In this document: piece after piece, positions 25,790-37,083 of the stretch
Numbering within the stretch: position 1 is the stretch's first letter
Layout of the letters: every line of letters starts with the position of its first letter
Assembly (NCBI GenBank): GCA_018907035.1
Contig: JACCIC010000188.1
Location: 151,501-215,500, forward strand
Reading direction: 5' to 3'
Length of the DNA stretch: 64,000 nucleotides
DNA from: Sycobia sp. Sy_11
Taxonomy: Eukaryota > Arthropoda > Insecta > Hymenoptera > Epichrysomallidae
The notes under the pieces: generated by a model
Databases searched by the model: none
Seen by the model: the letters and a program-made list of their open reading frames with translations, nothing else
Told to the model about the DNA's origin: nothing
Position numbers and translations under genes: made by a program

Positions 25790-27089
25790 TCAGGTATGTG
25801 AATAAGTCTTTCCCGTTTTTTTTTCAAATTTTGAGCCTTTATTGTGAAAAAATGGTTACAAATGAATTATTGAAAGTATTGGCCATCGCTAGCTACAACT
25901 TTTTTCCATCTTTCTGGCAACATACGAATCCCGTTGCGAAACAATTCGACCGGTTTGGCCTCTATCCAGTCATCCACCCATTTTTTGGCTTCCTCGTAGG
26001 AATGGAAGTGCTGGTCAGCCAGGCCATGCGTCATCGATCTGAAGAGATGGTAATCAGACGGAGCAACGTCTGGACTATACGGCGGGTGGGGTAGGACTTC
26101 CCATTTGAGCGTTTCTAATTATGTTTTCACCGGCGGTGCAACATGTGGGCGAGCATTGTCATGTTGCAAAATAACTTTGTCGTGCCTGTCGGAGTATTGT
26201 GGCCGTTTTTCTCGCATTGCGCGGCTCAAACGCATCAATTGTCGTCGATAGACCTCGCCTGTGATCCTTTCATTCGGTTTCAGAAGCTCATAGTAAACCA
26301 CACCTAGCTGGTCCCACCATATACAGAGCATGACCATATTCATGGCGCCAAGCTCAAATATGGGTATATATAAATATGGTAGTAATATAAAATATGGGTA
26401 GTCCTCATGATTTTCTTCGCTTCGGATTATTGTAACGTATCCACTTTTCGTCACCAGTCACGATACGATGCAGAAAACCCTTTCTTTTATGTCGCTGAAG
26501 CAGCTGTTCGCAAGTGAAAAAATGCCGTTCGACGTCTCTCAGCTTCAGTTCGTACGGCACCCAATTTCCTTGCTTTTGGATCATTCCCATGGCTTTCAAA
26601 CGCTTGGAAATGGTTGTTCGGTCAACTCCCAATGCTTCAGCAAGTTCTTCTTGCGTTTGACAAGAATCTTCATCAAGCAAAGTCGCCAATTCTCGATCTT
26701 CAAAGATTTGCGGCCGCCCGGAACGCTCCTTGTCTTCCACGTCGAAATCACCGCTTTTGAAGCGTCGAAACCATCCGCGAACACTTGAATCATCGACACA
26801 ACCTTCTCCATAAGCCTCCTGAAGCAATCGATGCGTCTCTGCAGCGGATTTCTTCAAATTGAACCAATAAAGTGAAACTTCCCGCAAATGACGTCGACTC
26901 GGCTCAAATTTCGACATTTTCACGATATCAAAAATTTATGATGCGAAAAAATTTTAACTAATGTGTTAGTATGGAATTGTTGACATATGAATAAGCTTTG
27001 ATTATGACATATGTAACCATTGAATACTCGCACAGTATTGGTGGCGCCATCTCTTACAAAAAACGGGAAAGACTTATTCACACTCCTAA
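25790..27089 (-). mobile_element. mariner transposon, 1300 bp
   Basis: Ends TTAGGAGTGTGAATAAGTC (5', at 27089) and, inverted, TCAGGTATGTGAATAAGTC (25790), with a TA dinucleotide at both flanks. The length and TA target fit the mariner family. The inverted ends match over about 25 bp except for three positions. The flanks are PLE fragments. The 3' end and 5' end sequences recur in the short copy at 29980. Confidence 0.9.
25867..26917 (-). pseudogene. mariner transposase, broken
   Basis: Cut-and-paste transposase of the D,D34D family. It starts MSKFEPSRRHLREV at 26917; the preceding GTG codon is not needed. The N-terminal helix-turn-helix region includes WFRRFKSGDF and ELAEALGVDRTTISKRLKAMG. 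Catalytic parts are TGDEKWIRYNN (first Asp), HDNARPH (second) and SPDVAPSDYHLF (third), with exactly 34 residues between the second and third Asp. Breaks: a stop and an indel-rich AT insertion after the first Asp (about 26365-26415) and one further stop just after HVAPPVKT near 26118. Frame then stays open to the stop at 25867-25869. Dead copy, but the ends look usable by a transposase supplied in trans. Confidence 0.9.
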
Positions 27090-27094
27090 TAATA

Positions 27095-27183
27095 TTTTCA
27101 ATGAAAGAATTAAAAGAAATTTTCGGAAATATAACATTCAAATTTTCTTTCAAAATATTAATCATTTAAATAAGTTATTTAAT
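27095..27183 (+). pseudogene. Short PLE fragment, forward
   Basis: Encodes NERIKRNFRKYNIQIFFQN, matching the part just before the GIY-YIG region of the PLE at 30380. It meets the end of an inverted PLE at 27184. Confidence 0.7.
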
Positions 27184-28100
27184 AATATAATAAATATTTT
27201 TATCGGTCTTACAATGATAATATCATATATTAGCTAAAATAATGAGAGTCAGACCGTCCTTGTTTATGATCACCTTCGTAGAATCTGAAATAAAACTTAT
27301 TTCTACAATAAATTTTATCAGAAAATAAAAAATAAAATTAATAATAAAGTAAAAATAAAAATATAATAATAAGTAAAATAAAAAATAATAAAAGTATTAT
27401 TCTATATTAGTAAAGGACAACCTGACTGCCCCCACCATCTTAAATTTAGTATCGCCTTGTCCGACGTTTCGAACCGATTCGGTTCATCCTTACGGACTAA
27501 ACTATATTGAAAAATCCAGCATGCTACTTTATATACCTCATCCCCATTCTAAATTTATTAGTATAATACTTATAGAACCCCCCCCCCATTTTTGTAACTT
27601 AAATGCGTCTAATTTACTCGACTCTAACATTAAATTTACATTATTGGGATTTTTCAAAATATGAATATTTTCAAGAGTTTTTCTTTTATATTTATTCTTA
27701 ATACCATGTTCCAAAATATTTACATTTTCAATGTCGAAGAATGTAACAAGTTTAAACTATGTTTTTTAGGCCGGATGTACCATTCATGCTTCGTAGCTAT
27801 ATTGATACTCATATATTCTTTGTTTTAGGTACCTTCCCGTTTGTCCAATATAATACCTGTCACATTCCTTACAATTTATTTTGTATACTACTCCTGTTTT
27901 TAAACATTTATCATCCTTATCTTTACAATTATTAAATAGCTTTCTAATTTAGTATTGTTTCTAAAGTAAACTTGAATTTTATGTTATTTAAATGCAGTTC
28001 TAATTATTTCGGATAATCCTCTTATATATGGTAATACCACGATTGTATTATTATTATCCCTCCTTTCCACATACATTCTCTAGTACTATTATAAATTTGA

Positions 28101-28167
<67 letters not shown>

Positions 28168-29165
28168 CATTTTATCCGCAAAGTCTATTGGATAATCATT
28201 GTTAATGAATATCTCTTTAACTAATTTTAAATTATCTTTTCTAAAATCTCTGTGTGATAATTTGATTACTCTGTCGATGATTCCGTTTACAGTTCCTATC
28301 TTGTTTCCGAATAGATAGTGCGATTTAACAACCTATCTAATCATGTAAGTTTTCTGTACGAATTTCATTTTACTCTGTTATGACTAACTCTAATATTATT
28401 GGCGTCCAAAAAACTTAATTTATTGTCTAATTCTAATTCCTTTGTATGTTTAATTATCTCATGGATGGAATTAAAAACACGCATCATTTCGTCTATACAC
28501 CTTTCTGGTACAATTGTAAAGACGTCACCAACATATCTTTTATAGATAATTGGTTCAAAATTCAACTTATTTAATGCAATATTTTCTAATTTTTCCATTA
28601 CCAAATAACAATCACCGGTGATAAAGGTGATCCCATTGGACAGCTATATTTTCATAAAAATTATTTTGAAAAGAAAAAATTGTGTTATTAATAACTAAGT
28701 ATTGCCTTTATAAACTCATTCTTTGTTAATTTTGTGTGTATGTTAATTTCTGACCATATTTTTTCTACAATTTCTTTAAACAAATCTAATGGTATATTTG
28801 TAAATAAATAGACTACATCCAATGAAATAATCTTATAATTATACGGAATATTAATATCTTTGACTGCTTCATAAAACTCCAACTATCTTTAACATAAAAG
28901 TTGTTTTTTCCCAACAATCTTAACTGATATATTTGATAAAAAATTTGCAATATTATATGTTGGAAAATTAATTGACGATATTATTATTCTATAGCTCAAT
29001 TGCTCTTTATGAATCTTGGTAACCCCATAACATTTGGCTATTTTTCCATTTTTACATTTTAAGTGTTTAAAAGTAATTTCATTTATGTAATATTTATATT
29101 TCCATTATTTTACTAATTCTTTCGATTTATTTTGTAGCCTATCAATATGAGGATTCTCAATTTTC
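27184..29165 (-). mobile_element. Nearly full-length but decayed PLE, inverted
   Basis: From right to left: RT N-terminal part (YGVTKIHKE, SSINFPTYNIANFLSNI near 28940-29030), ISLDVV box near 28820, MVMEKLEN and KRYVGDVFTIV near 28540-28605 (YVDD changed to YVGD), a (TC)n microsatellite at 28103-28162 inside the coding region, a GIY-YIG-like part near 27800-27930 with DCYYIGQ-like remains, a hammerhead-like motif at 27459, and the terminal end at 27184. Multiple stops; the altered YVGD box argues against activity. Confidence 0.8.
27459..27497 (-). ncRNA. Hammerhead-like motif of PLE
   Basis: Minus strand: outer stem GTCCG/CGGAC, GGATGA-like core, stem II GAACCG/CGGTTC, then GAAACGTC. The first core residues (CUGA) are not conserved. 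The palindromic ACGT in place of a full stem III would allow pairing between two RNA copies, as seen in other PLE hammerheads. Confidence 0.45.
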
Positions 29166-29979
29166 TTGTAAGTTGTATATACACAACTCTATTCTTCGTT
29201 CTCTGTTATACTCTATACCTTTCTCTATTCTTATACCGTCCTTTTTTTATTCTGTATGTTTCTCTGGCGATCGAAGGGAGACTGAGGCTGCCTGGCGAGT
29301 TTCGCGAAAATTAGAAAAGGGGGAGGGGGTACGGCAGTGGTGGACAACGGTGTTCGGGCAGCGTTGAGCTCGACCCTTCGTAGCGCCAGATACAATTGAA
29401 CTGAGACGAATAAAAAAAATGTACACTTGATGTATGAAATGGATAATTTTTCCTTTTTAGAAGTCCCAACAAAAAAAGATAGCTTAAGTAAAAAATAGTA
29501 TCGATTGTTAAATTTTTTATGAAATATTCACAGAAGTTCAACAAAAGCATTTACACAGTATAAATACAAAATTCTGGTATAGTTTAGCAAAATTTTATTT
29601 ATCCATTCGCAAACAAAAGAAATAGTTGCAAGTTATAATTTGTTTATATCTGAAAATTAATAAAGACAAAACTGCAATCACTGTGTGAATACTCTATTGT
29701 GAATAGATTTAGATCATTTATTATTAATCATGAGTATCATCGTATTATTGAGAAATTACAGGAATATATACGATTAGACGAAACTGTCGCATTACGTCAT
29801 GCATCGAAAAATGGCTTCTGATACACAAGTGTAGTATATATAAATCTATCATATAAAAAAAATTTATTTCAATATCATACATTCAAAATATTCTTACCTC
29901 AGTTTCTTCCATTAAAAATTAATAATTATTAATTTTTTTCTTGGTCAAAGCAAACATTTTATTAAGACAAAATATATTA
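29166..29979. other. Unassigned AT-rich sequence
   Basis: A short G/C-richer patch at 29270-29400 shows no coding sense. No element ends recognised. Confidence 0.5.
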
Positions 29980-30379
29980 TTAGGAGTGTGAATAAGTCTT
30001 TCCCGTTATTTGTAAGAGATGGCGCCACCAATACTGTGCGAGTATTCAATGGTTACATATGTCATAATCAAAGCTTATTCATATGTCAACAATTCCATAC
30101 TAACACATTAGTTAAAATTTTTTCGCATCATAAATTTTTGATATCGTGAAAATGTCGAAATTTGAGCCGAGTCGACGTCATTTGCGGGAAGTTTCACTTT
30201 ATTGGTTCAATTTGAAGAAATCTGTTGCCGAGACGCATCGATTGCTTTAGGAGGCTTATGGAGAAGGTTGTGTCGATGATTCAAGTGTTCGCGGCTGGTT
30301 TCGACGCTTCAAAACCGGTGATTTCGACGTGGAAGACAAAATTTGAAAAAAAACGGGAAAGACTTATTCACATACCTGA
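29980..30379 (+). mobile_element. 400-bp internally deleted mariner
   Basis: Has both ends of the 25790 mariner (TTAGGAGTGTG..., ...CACATACCTGA) and a flanking TA at both sides. The 5' part includes the transposase start (30151) through GDFDVEDK, then jumps directly to the 3' tail (aatttgaaaaaaaacggg). The deletion joint has a 3-bp overlap (CAA). It cannot make transposase but could be moved in trans. Confidence 0.9.
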
Positions 30380-30593
30380 TAATATCTTCCATAGGTTTCC
30401 CAACCTATAATATTGCTAGATTTTTGTCTAATATATTGGTTAAGATAGTTGGAAAAACTAGTTCTTACATTAAGGATAGTTGGTGTTTTTACAATGAAAT
30501 GAAAGATATTGTTATTCCGAAAAACTACAAGATGATTTCATTGGATGTAGTATCTTTTACAAATCTTATTTTTTTACAAATGTACCTTTAGAG

Positions 30594-31766
30594 TTGTTAA
30601 ATGATATTATACAGGAAAAGTGGAATGAAATTAATTTTCATACAAAATTGACAATGAATGAATTTATTAAAGCAATTAATTTAGTTTTTAATAACACAAT
30701 TTTTTCATTTGATAATAAATTTTATGAACAAAGATACGGATGTCCAATGGGGTCGCCTATGTCACCGGTTATAGCTAATTTAGTTATGGAAAAGTTGGGA
30801 AGTATAGTCTTGTCAAAATTGCTTTTTGAACCAATGATATTTAAGAGATATGTTGATGATATCTTTACAATTGTTCCGGAAGTTTTTGTGGATGAAATGG
30901 TGGATGTTTTCAATTCTGTACATGACAGAATTAAATTTACAAGGGAGGTTGAAGTTAATAGTCAATTAAGTTTTCTGGACATTAATGTAATTAGATGTAG
31001 TAATAATAAGATAAAACTTAATTGGTACAGAAAGCCTACTTGGTCAGGTAGGTTTTTAGATTTTAATTCACACCACCAATTCGGAAACAAAATTGGAGCA
31101 TTGAGAGGTGTCATTGACAGAGCAATTAAATTGTCACATAAAGATTTTAGACAAAATAATTTACAGATAGTAAGAGAGACTTTCATTAATAATGGCTATC
31201 CAATTCAATTTATTAATAGATTAATTGCTGAGAGATTGTTTGACATTTATAATACCGAAAATAGGCATAGTGCAGGAATTGATGTTAACGGAGGCAAAAT
31301 TATTGTCTTCCCATATGTTCGAGGATTATCTGAAAGAATAAAAAGAAATTTTCGGAAATATAACATTCAAATTTTCTTTAAAAATAGCAATAATTTGAGT
31401 AGATTGTTTAATAATTGCAAAGATAAGGATGATTTATGCTTAAAATCAGGAGTTGCTTACAAGATTAATTGCATGGATTGTGCTAAATACTATATTAGAC
31501 AAACAGGTAGATATTTAAGAAAGAGAATTTATGAGCATAAATATACTTTACGTAGCTCACATATTACTTCTGGTTTAAAAGAGCATTGTTTAAAGTTTTT
31601 ACATTCTTTTGATTTTGTGAATGTGGATATTTTGGAACATGGTATTAATAATAAGTATAAACGGGAGAGTCTTGAAAGTATTCACATTTCCAGGAATCGA
31701 AATAATGTGAATTTAATGTTAGAGTCTGGTAGATTGGACAGTGTTTATCATTCCTTATTAAATTGA
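30594..31766 (+). pseudogene. PLE reverse transcriptase with GIY-YIG-like endonuclease domain
   Basis: A 390-codon open frame: GCPMGSPMSP near residue 50, catalytic YVDDIF near 86, FLDINVI and NWYRKPTWSGRFL near 125-150, DRAIKLSHKDFRQNN near 180. The C-terminal domain at about 284-318 (VAYKINCMDCAKYYIRQTGRYLRKRIYEHK region) corresponds to GIY-YIG. The two signature triplets are altered (VAY and YIR), so the nuclease may be weak or dead. The N-terminal RT part at 30380-30593 is in another frame because of a short duplication near 30560-30580 (ttttacaaat repeated). It would copy its RNA into a nicked target in the nucleus. The frame has no ordinary start. Confidence 0.85.
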
Positions 31767-31867
31767 TTGGTTTTGGACAATTTGTGTAGAGGGGGAATTT
31801 ATATTTAATTTACTAAATTTGGTGGTGGGGATGGGTATATGTAGATTTGAATATAAGGATTAGATTA

Positions 31868-31907
31868 GTCCCTGATCAGGAGCCGTAGCGAGCTCGAAAC
31901 GTTGGAC
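31868..31907 (+). ncRNA. Hammerhead-like motif of PLE
   Basis: Outer stem GTCC/GGAC, CTGATCAG, stem II GAGC/GCTC, then GAAACGTT. CUGA and GAAA are canonical but G8 is replaced. ACGT is palindromic. It lies about 100 bp after the stop codon, the expected place in a PLE. Confidence 0.5.
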
Positions 31908-32103
31908 AAGTCTTCAATTAGGTAAGGATGTTGGGGACAGTCAGACTGCACTTTACTAACAAAGAATTTTTTCAGCTAATATTTTATTTTCAGATTAGTC
32001 TACGGGGGTGAATGTAAACAAGGACAGTCTGACTGTCATTATAATTTTAATTTAATTTTTAATTTAATTTTTATTTTTAATTTTTATTTTATTTTTTTAT
32101 TTA

Positions 32104-32134
<31 letters not shown>

Positions 32135-32473
32135 ATTTTTATTTTATTTTTAGATGGAATTGATTGGACTGTAAGACCAATAAAAAAATATTTATTAACT
32201 TGTATATGGGCAGTTGAAAAAAGTACAATTCAATTGTTTTAAACTAGAAACTAATTTTGATTTGATGAAATACTGATTTTCGTTTTCATGTCATCTGCTG
32301 CATTATCAGGCATCATTTTATCTGCTATGTGTTTATATATGTACTCTATAGCTATATTAAAACGTCTTATTTTACTATATATTATCTTACTATACTATAC
32401 ATATGCGTTAATGCTGAACTTTTGTTATAATTTGACGATCTGACTGCTGAAAGTTTTGCTGTGTACTTACTAT

Positions 32474-32476
<3 letters not shown>

Positions 32477-32529
<53 letters not shown>
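32477..32529. repeat. (TA)n microsatellite
   Basis: Pure TA run next to the LTR-like end at 32531. Confidence 0.95.
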
Positions 32530-32530
<1 letters not shown>

Positions 32531-32532
<2 letters not shown>

Positions 32533-33200
32533 GACGTCTGGGCATTTTTACCCTTCCGTACACGGTACTCTTTAATTTTAGTACATACGTGTATTAATTC
32601 AATACACATATGCACCTATTGTTCTAGGTAGTTTTGAGTCTGGAGTTGCCTCCACTAGCTCGGGAATGCCTAGTCGATTGCTTAATGGCAACTAACAATA
32701 AGATGATGGATTTTTATGGAGGTTATGAAACCCTATGCTAGTTTACATAGGTCAGAGTCCTATTTGGATATACATAGTCAGGCTCTATTTGGATGCAATT
32801 TCCTCTTCTTTCGAAGGGAAAACTGAATCCGCCTCGGCCTACCGACCTATTTCCCTAGTTACTAAGGATGTATGGCTGATAAACTAGGGGGATGTTCAGT
32901 CCTACCACATAGGAGGACCAGACACTTCCCCGGAAAAAGGAGATTGAAAGAAAAGGGAGAGAGAGAAATATTAGATTTTTTATTTTTTAAATAATAATGA
33001 ATTTTATTTCTTACTTGATTACGGCGACAGAGAGAGGAATTACGGGAGACTTCTTGATTAAACGCTGCTGACTGATAACTGCTGACTGAATGAATTTTGT
33101 GGAAAAATCGGGGCTTTATATACCCGATTTTTCCATGATCATCCGCAATCCCTCTCTCTGCTCCTCGTTTTTATAGCTTTTTTATTACATTGTTTACATT
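32531..33200 (-). repeat. LTR-like sequence, probable solo LTR
   Basis: The left edge GTGACGT...GGCATTTT resembles the left edge of the element at 21172. On the minus strand there is a TATA-type tatataaagcc near 33112-33123, followed by start-like cagtcagcag repeats and AATAAA near 33000-33012, the order of an LTR promoter and poly(A) region. The right boundary is uncertain and no coding part is attached. Confidence 0.4.
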
Positions 33201-33630
33201 GTTTATTTCTAGCCTTAATACTAGTATAAACAATTAAATTTTATCATAAACATTCGTAATAATTTTTGTCTTAAATATTTGTTGTATTAGAAATGTAATT
33301 CAATTGTTTAAAGTGTTAGTTTTACTATAAAATAAACATTGAAAATTGTACACAAGCGCATCGCTAATGTACACATTTCGTTACCTATGAGACCTTCATC
33401 GGAGAAACATACGCTTCTGACGTATGATCTTGCGCAAGCCAACGTCTTATTTCGGCGGTATTATGAAATTGTTTTTTCTCGCCCAAATAAGACGATGACA
33501 TGTTAGATGAAATTTGGTCATTTTGGTTTCGATTCTTATTCTACAGAACTTTATTTATATATATATATACATATTTATTTAATAATATATTATATTATAT
33601 ATTTTTCTTTATAAATGTATATATATATAT
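33201..33630. other. Unassigned AT-rich sequence and (TA)n target tract
   Basis: No domain seen. Ends in short TA runs that served as the copia A insertion target. Confidence 0.5.
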
Positions 33631-33857
33631 TATTAGATTTAGGCGTTATGCGCAGCGCCCTCCGCGACGACTAAGCACACGATGTGTGCATGTGTGTATA
33701 TATGAGTATGCACCGCTTGGCCGCTCTACGCAGCCTCGCGGTCCATCATTACCCTTCGACCAGTTCGACTTGCTAGACGTATTAATAAAGACTTGTTTTA
33801 GATCTGTATTTAATTCTGCGTATTTATTTCTTATTTCATCCTCCACTCAATCCATCA
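33631..33857 (+). repeat. Copia A 5' LTR
   Basis: Starts TATTAGATTTAGG (the other LTR has TG here) and ends CAATCCATCA. It contains aataaagac, a possible poly(A) signal, near 33781. Confidence 0.95.
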
Positions 33858-33880
33858 GGTTATTGGGCCTCGCAGCTTCC
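33858..33880 (+). other. Primer-binding site, internal initiator tRNA-Met type
   Basis: GGTTATTGGGCC, then GCTTCC, follows the LTR directly. It resembles the complement of the anticodon-side half of initiator tRNA-Met (GGTTATGGGCC, GCTTCC), the unusual half-tRNA primer known from Drosophila copia. The second copia here has a related site. Confidence 0.65.
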
Positions 33881-34199
33881 AATGCGTGGAGTTTTATAAT
33901 TAATTAAATAAAATTTATAGAGTTTAAGTAAAATCAAGCTTTGTCAAGTCCATGTGTTCGCGACCCTATGTCCCGAGATTCGAGAAGTGGAAAAGCTTAT
34001 CGAATAAGCTTAATATTTGAGATCAGTGAAGTGAAAACGTAAATTCAGTGCGTGTTAAAGCCCGTTTGCGTCATTTGCTATAACAAGAAATTAGATTTGT
34101 AATAAGCTTGGTGATTAAGCTTAGAGATTAAACAAAGAGATCTAGAGGGAAGTCTCTACTGACATAAATTGCCTATTGATTAAAATAAGATTTGTAAAG

Positions 34200-34236
34200 A
34201 TGAGCCAAGAGTCAAACACCCAAGTTGAAAAACGAG
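34200..34236 (+). CDS. Copia A gag exon 1 (predicted)
   Basis: ATG followed by 11 more codons (MSQESNTQVEKR) and one base, ending at a strong donor GAG|GTAAGT. Spliced to 37084 it keeps the gag frame exactly. Without this exon the gag frame has no ATG near its start: the open frame runs upstream only to a TTG within the acceptor region. Confidence 0.55.
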
Positions 34237-35090
34237 GTAAGTAAAATTATTAACATATAACTAACATAGAAGTTAAACATAATTTTCAAATCTGAAATTT
34301 AAGACAAAGTACGAATAAAATTATAAATTTAGAAATATTGATATATGATAAATTGAAAACGATAATTTATAAAAAATAAGTATAAATTAGAAATTTAAAA
34401 ATTAGATGAAAGTTTGAAATTAAAAATATTAAATTAAAATTGATAATGATCAAAATAGAAAATTAGAAATACTATAAAAAGATTTAGATTTGAAAAATGA
34501 AAAATATGTATAAAATTCTAGAATACGAGAAATAAGAAGAAGTCAAAAATTAGATTTAAAATTGTTAAAATATAGAGAGTTGAAAATAATAAAATTGAAA
34601 AAGTTAATGTGTGAAAAGTAGAAATTAGATTCAATAAAAGTAAAATTGAGAAGAAGAAAAGAAAGAAGTAGTCTATAGAAAATGCGCAAGTCGAAACATT
34701 ATACAAAGAAAAGAAATACCGCGAAAGCCAAAAGCGTGCGAATTTCAAGGGAATAAAATCGAGTAAAATCGCGACATTATAAATTTCAAGCTTTAAATGA
34801 TGATCACGAGAAAAAATGAAATGACACGCGGGAATTCTGTGAAACAAAAACCGTTGAACTTAAAGCCAAAATATTTCGTAGAAATCGAAAAAGAGAAAGC
34901 GCGCTTAGAAAACCGTTGAAAGAAGGGGAGGTAGTTCAAGGAATAATAGCACGTGCGCGGCAGAAATTACCGCGCGAAAAACTAAGAAGAAAAACACGAA
35001 AAGGATGAGCGGAGGATACGAGCGCGTGCGAGAGCGAGTGAAAGGACTGACTGACAGCTGTGCGCTGTACGCAAGTGAGCGCGCGCGAGT

Positions 35091-35157
<67 letters not shown>

Positions 35158-35393
35158 CTATACATATATATACTTACCGCTGTACGCAAGTGAGCGCGCG
35201 CGAGTGAGAGAGAGAGAGAGATAGCTATACATATATATATTTACCGCTGTACCGCGCGAGTGAGAGAGAGAGATAGAGAGAGAAAGATAGATAAAGCTAT
35301 ACGCGTATATATACTAATATATGTAATGTTAGCAACAAATTAATAATAATTATAAATATACATATATATAAATATATATGTATATATACACGT

Positions 35394-35424
<31 letters not shown>

Positions 35425-37083
35425 TTAGAAATAGAGAGATATATATATAAAGATTTATATATATTAATGTAGAATAAACTAAAAGCATGCAACAAATAAG
35501 AATAATTGTTTAAACAATGACTTAAACAAATTAAGTAATTAATCTGCGAAAATGATTAAACACATATATATATGAATGCCGCTATATATATATGTGAGTG
35601 TGTATGTGAATGATTGATATCGAATGTGAAAGTTAATAAGCAATGCGCGCACACATAAATCCTGTGTGTGTGTATGATTAGAATGCTTGCATGCTGGATG
35701 AGTGTTAGTGCGTGCGGCTATACAGGAAATGTATGCTCGCAAAACTGAGTGAATGCGTGAGAGCGAAGAGAAGAGTGTGAGTGTGCACTAACATGCGCGC
35801 GGCGGACTGCGTCCGTGTACTGCGCGAGAGAGAGAGGCGCGTCGGAAGAGTGGGGCGCGTCCGAGAGAGAGAGAGGTCCGACTGAGCGAGCGAGAGAGGA
35901 GAGCGCCGCGGCGACCTACGTGTTGAAAGATCCTTCCGCACCGTACGAAGTCTGGAGAGAAATGAGCAGCGCGTGCGCGCCGCGTCGAGTGGGGCGCGAG
36001 CCAATCAGAGCGCGAGGCGAGAGAGTGAACAGCTCCCGTATAGTGAGGGAAGGGGGAGAGAGCTCCGCGCGCGCGCGAGTAGGTGCAAGGCTTAGCAGCC
36101 AGAGCGGAGGCGAATCGTGTCCGACCGTACTAAAATCACCGCTGAATCTTTCGTTCGGAAATTCTGGCTTGCGCCCAGTGCTAAGCACTGGTTTTACGCT
36201 TGTCGGAGTTCGGCTGGATTCCACGCGATTTGCAAAAACAAATTTAATGAATGTAATTGATTAAATAATTTAGAAATTCTGAATTGAAGCAATGATTATG
36301 CGCGTCTAATGCAAAGTTAGATTAAAGGTTGCGCGGTTAAACGTGATGCAGCGCGTGCAGGATAGTTCGAAAAAGGTATACGACTATACCGATGCCGCGC
36401 GCGCTTCCGCGCCGATTCTGCCTGTTGCTCGTAAGTTGCTAAGCGGATCTAGCAATTAAGAGCACGTTAAACGTGCGTCTTTCCTAGCAATTGCGAGAGT
36501 GTGCGAAGCGAAATCAGCTTGCAGACAACACGCTGCGATAAGCTTGATTTGTATTGGATAAAGGTGGCTGGTAGCGAAGAGTGGTTTGCTAGTAGCTAGG
36601 ACAAGAGCAGTAGGCGAACTTATTTAAGTGTCGTCTTAATGGCAACCACGGTGGTCCTCTCTTGTCTGCAGGGGCTAATACTTCCTTAGTTCAGGCAGAC
36701 AGATGAGTTGAATAACCACAGTGAGGATCGCGCGTGAGACGACAGTTAAAACAATGATATGTACGGGCCCGTACGATCTGGTTGTAAGCGACACCACGCG
36801 GATCGATGTGTGCACATCAAACAAATAAATGCATTTGAAGTCGAGACAGAAGGGGTAGTTAGACGGTGCCGCGAGCTAGAATGGGCATTAATACGTTCTT
36901 AATGTTTGTTCAGTCGCGTTGCAATATACGCTTGTAACAGCGTCGCTAATAATGCCGATGCAGGCTAGGCAATAGATAGTTAGATCAGAGGAATTCCTAT
37001 TAGATCCCCGTGAGAACACCAGCCACCGGCGCACAGAGCGCGAGCATTTAAATAAATTAATATTTACTTGCATACTTTGACAG
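34237..37083 (+). other. Predicted 2847-bp intron within copia A
   Basis: GTAAGT to tactttgacag, phase 1. It contains GA, TA and TG microsatellites and GC-rich patches (35700-36200) and no gene. The homologous junction in copia B (59372, minus) also has a TATAG acceptor directly before the same Gly codon. Confidence 0.5.

Larger units (their letters stand above)
30380..32205 (+). mobile_element. Best-preserved PLE copy, 5'-truncated
   Basis: Begins inside RT (IISSIGFPTYNIARFLSNI) directly after the deleted mariner. It contains the coding frame 30594-31766, a 3' region with a hammerhead-like motif (31868) and the terminal end (gtaagaccaataaaaaa, about 32205). The 3' region contains a long low-complexity A/T run at about 32045-32150. 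It belongs to the Penelope type with a C-terminal GIY-YIG-like endonuclease. Confidence 0.85.

Noticed and set aside
33500..33907. Frame across the copia A 5' LTR, repeated at 42990-43352
   Set aside because: It is the LTR sequence read through; the similarity of the two frames comes from LTR identity.
35095..35160. Open frames of Ser-Leu or Arg-Glu repeats (also at 14400, 21500, 50300)
   Set aside because: They are translations of (GA)n/(CT)n microsatellites, not genes.
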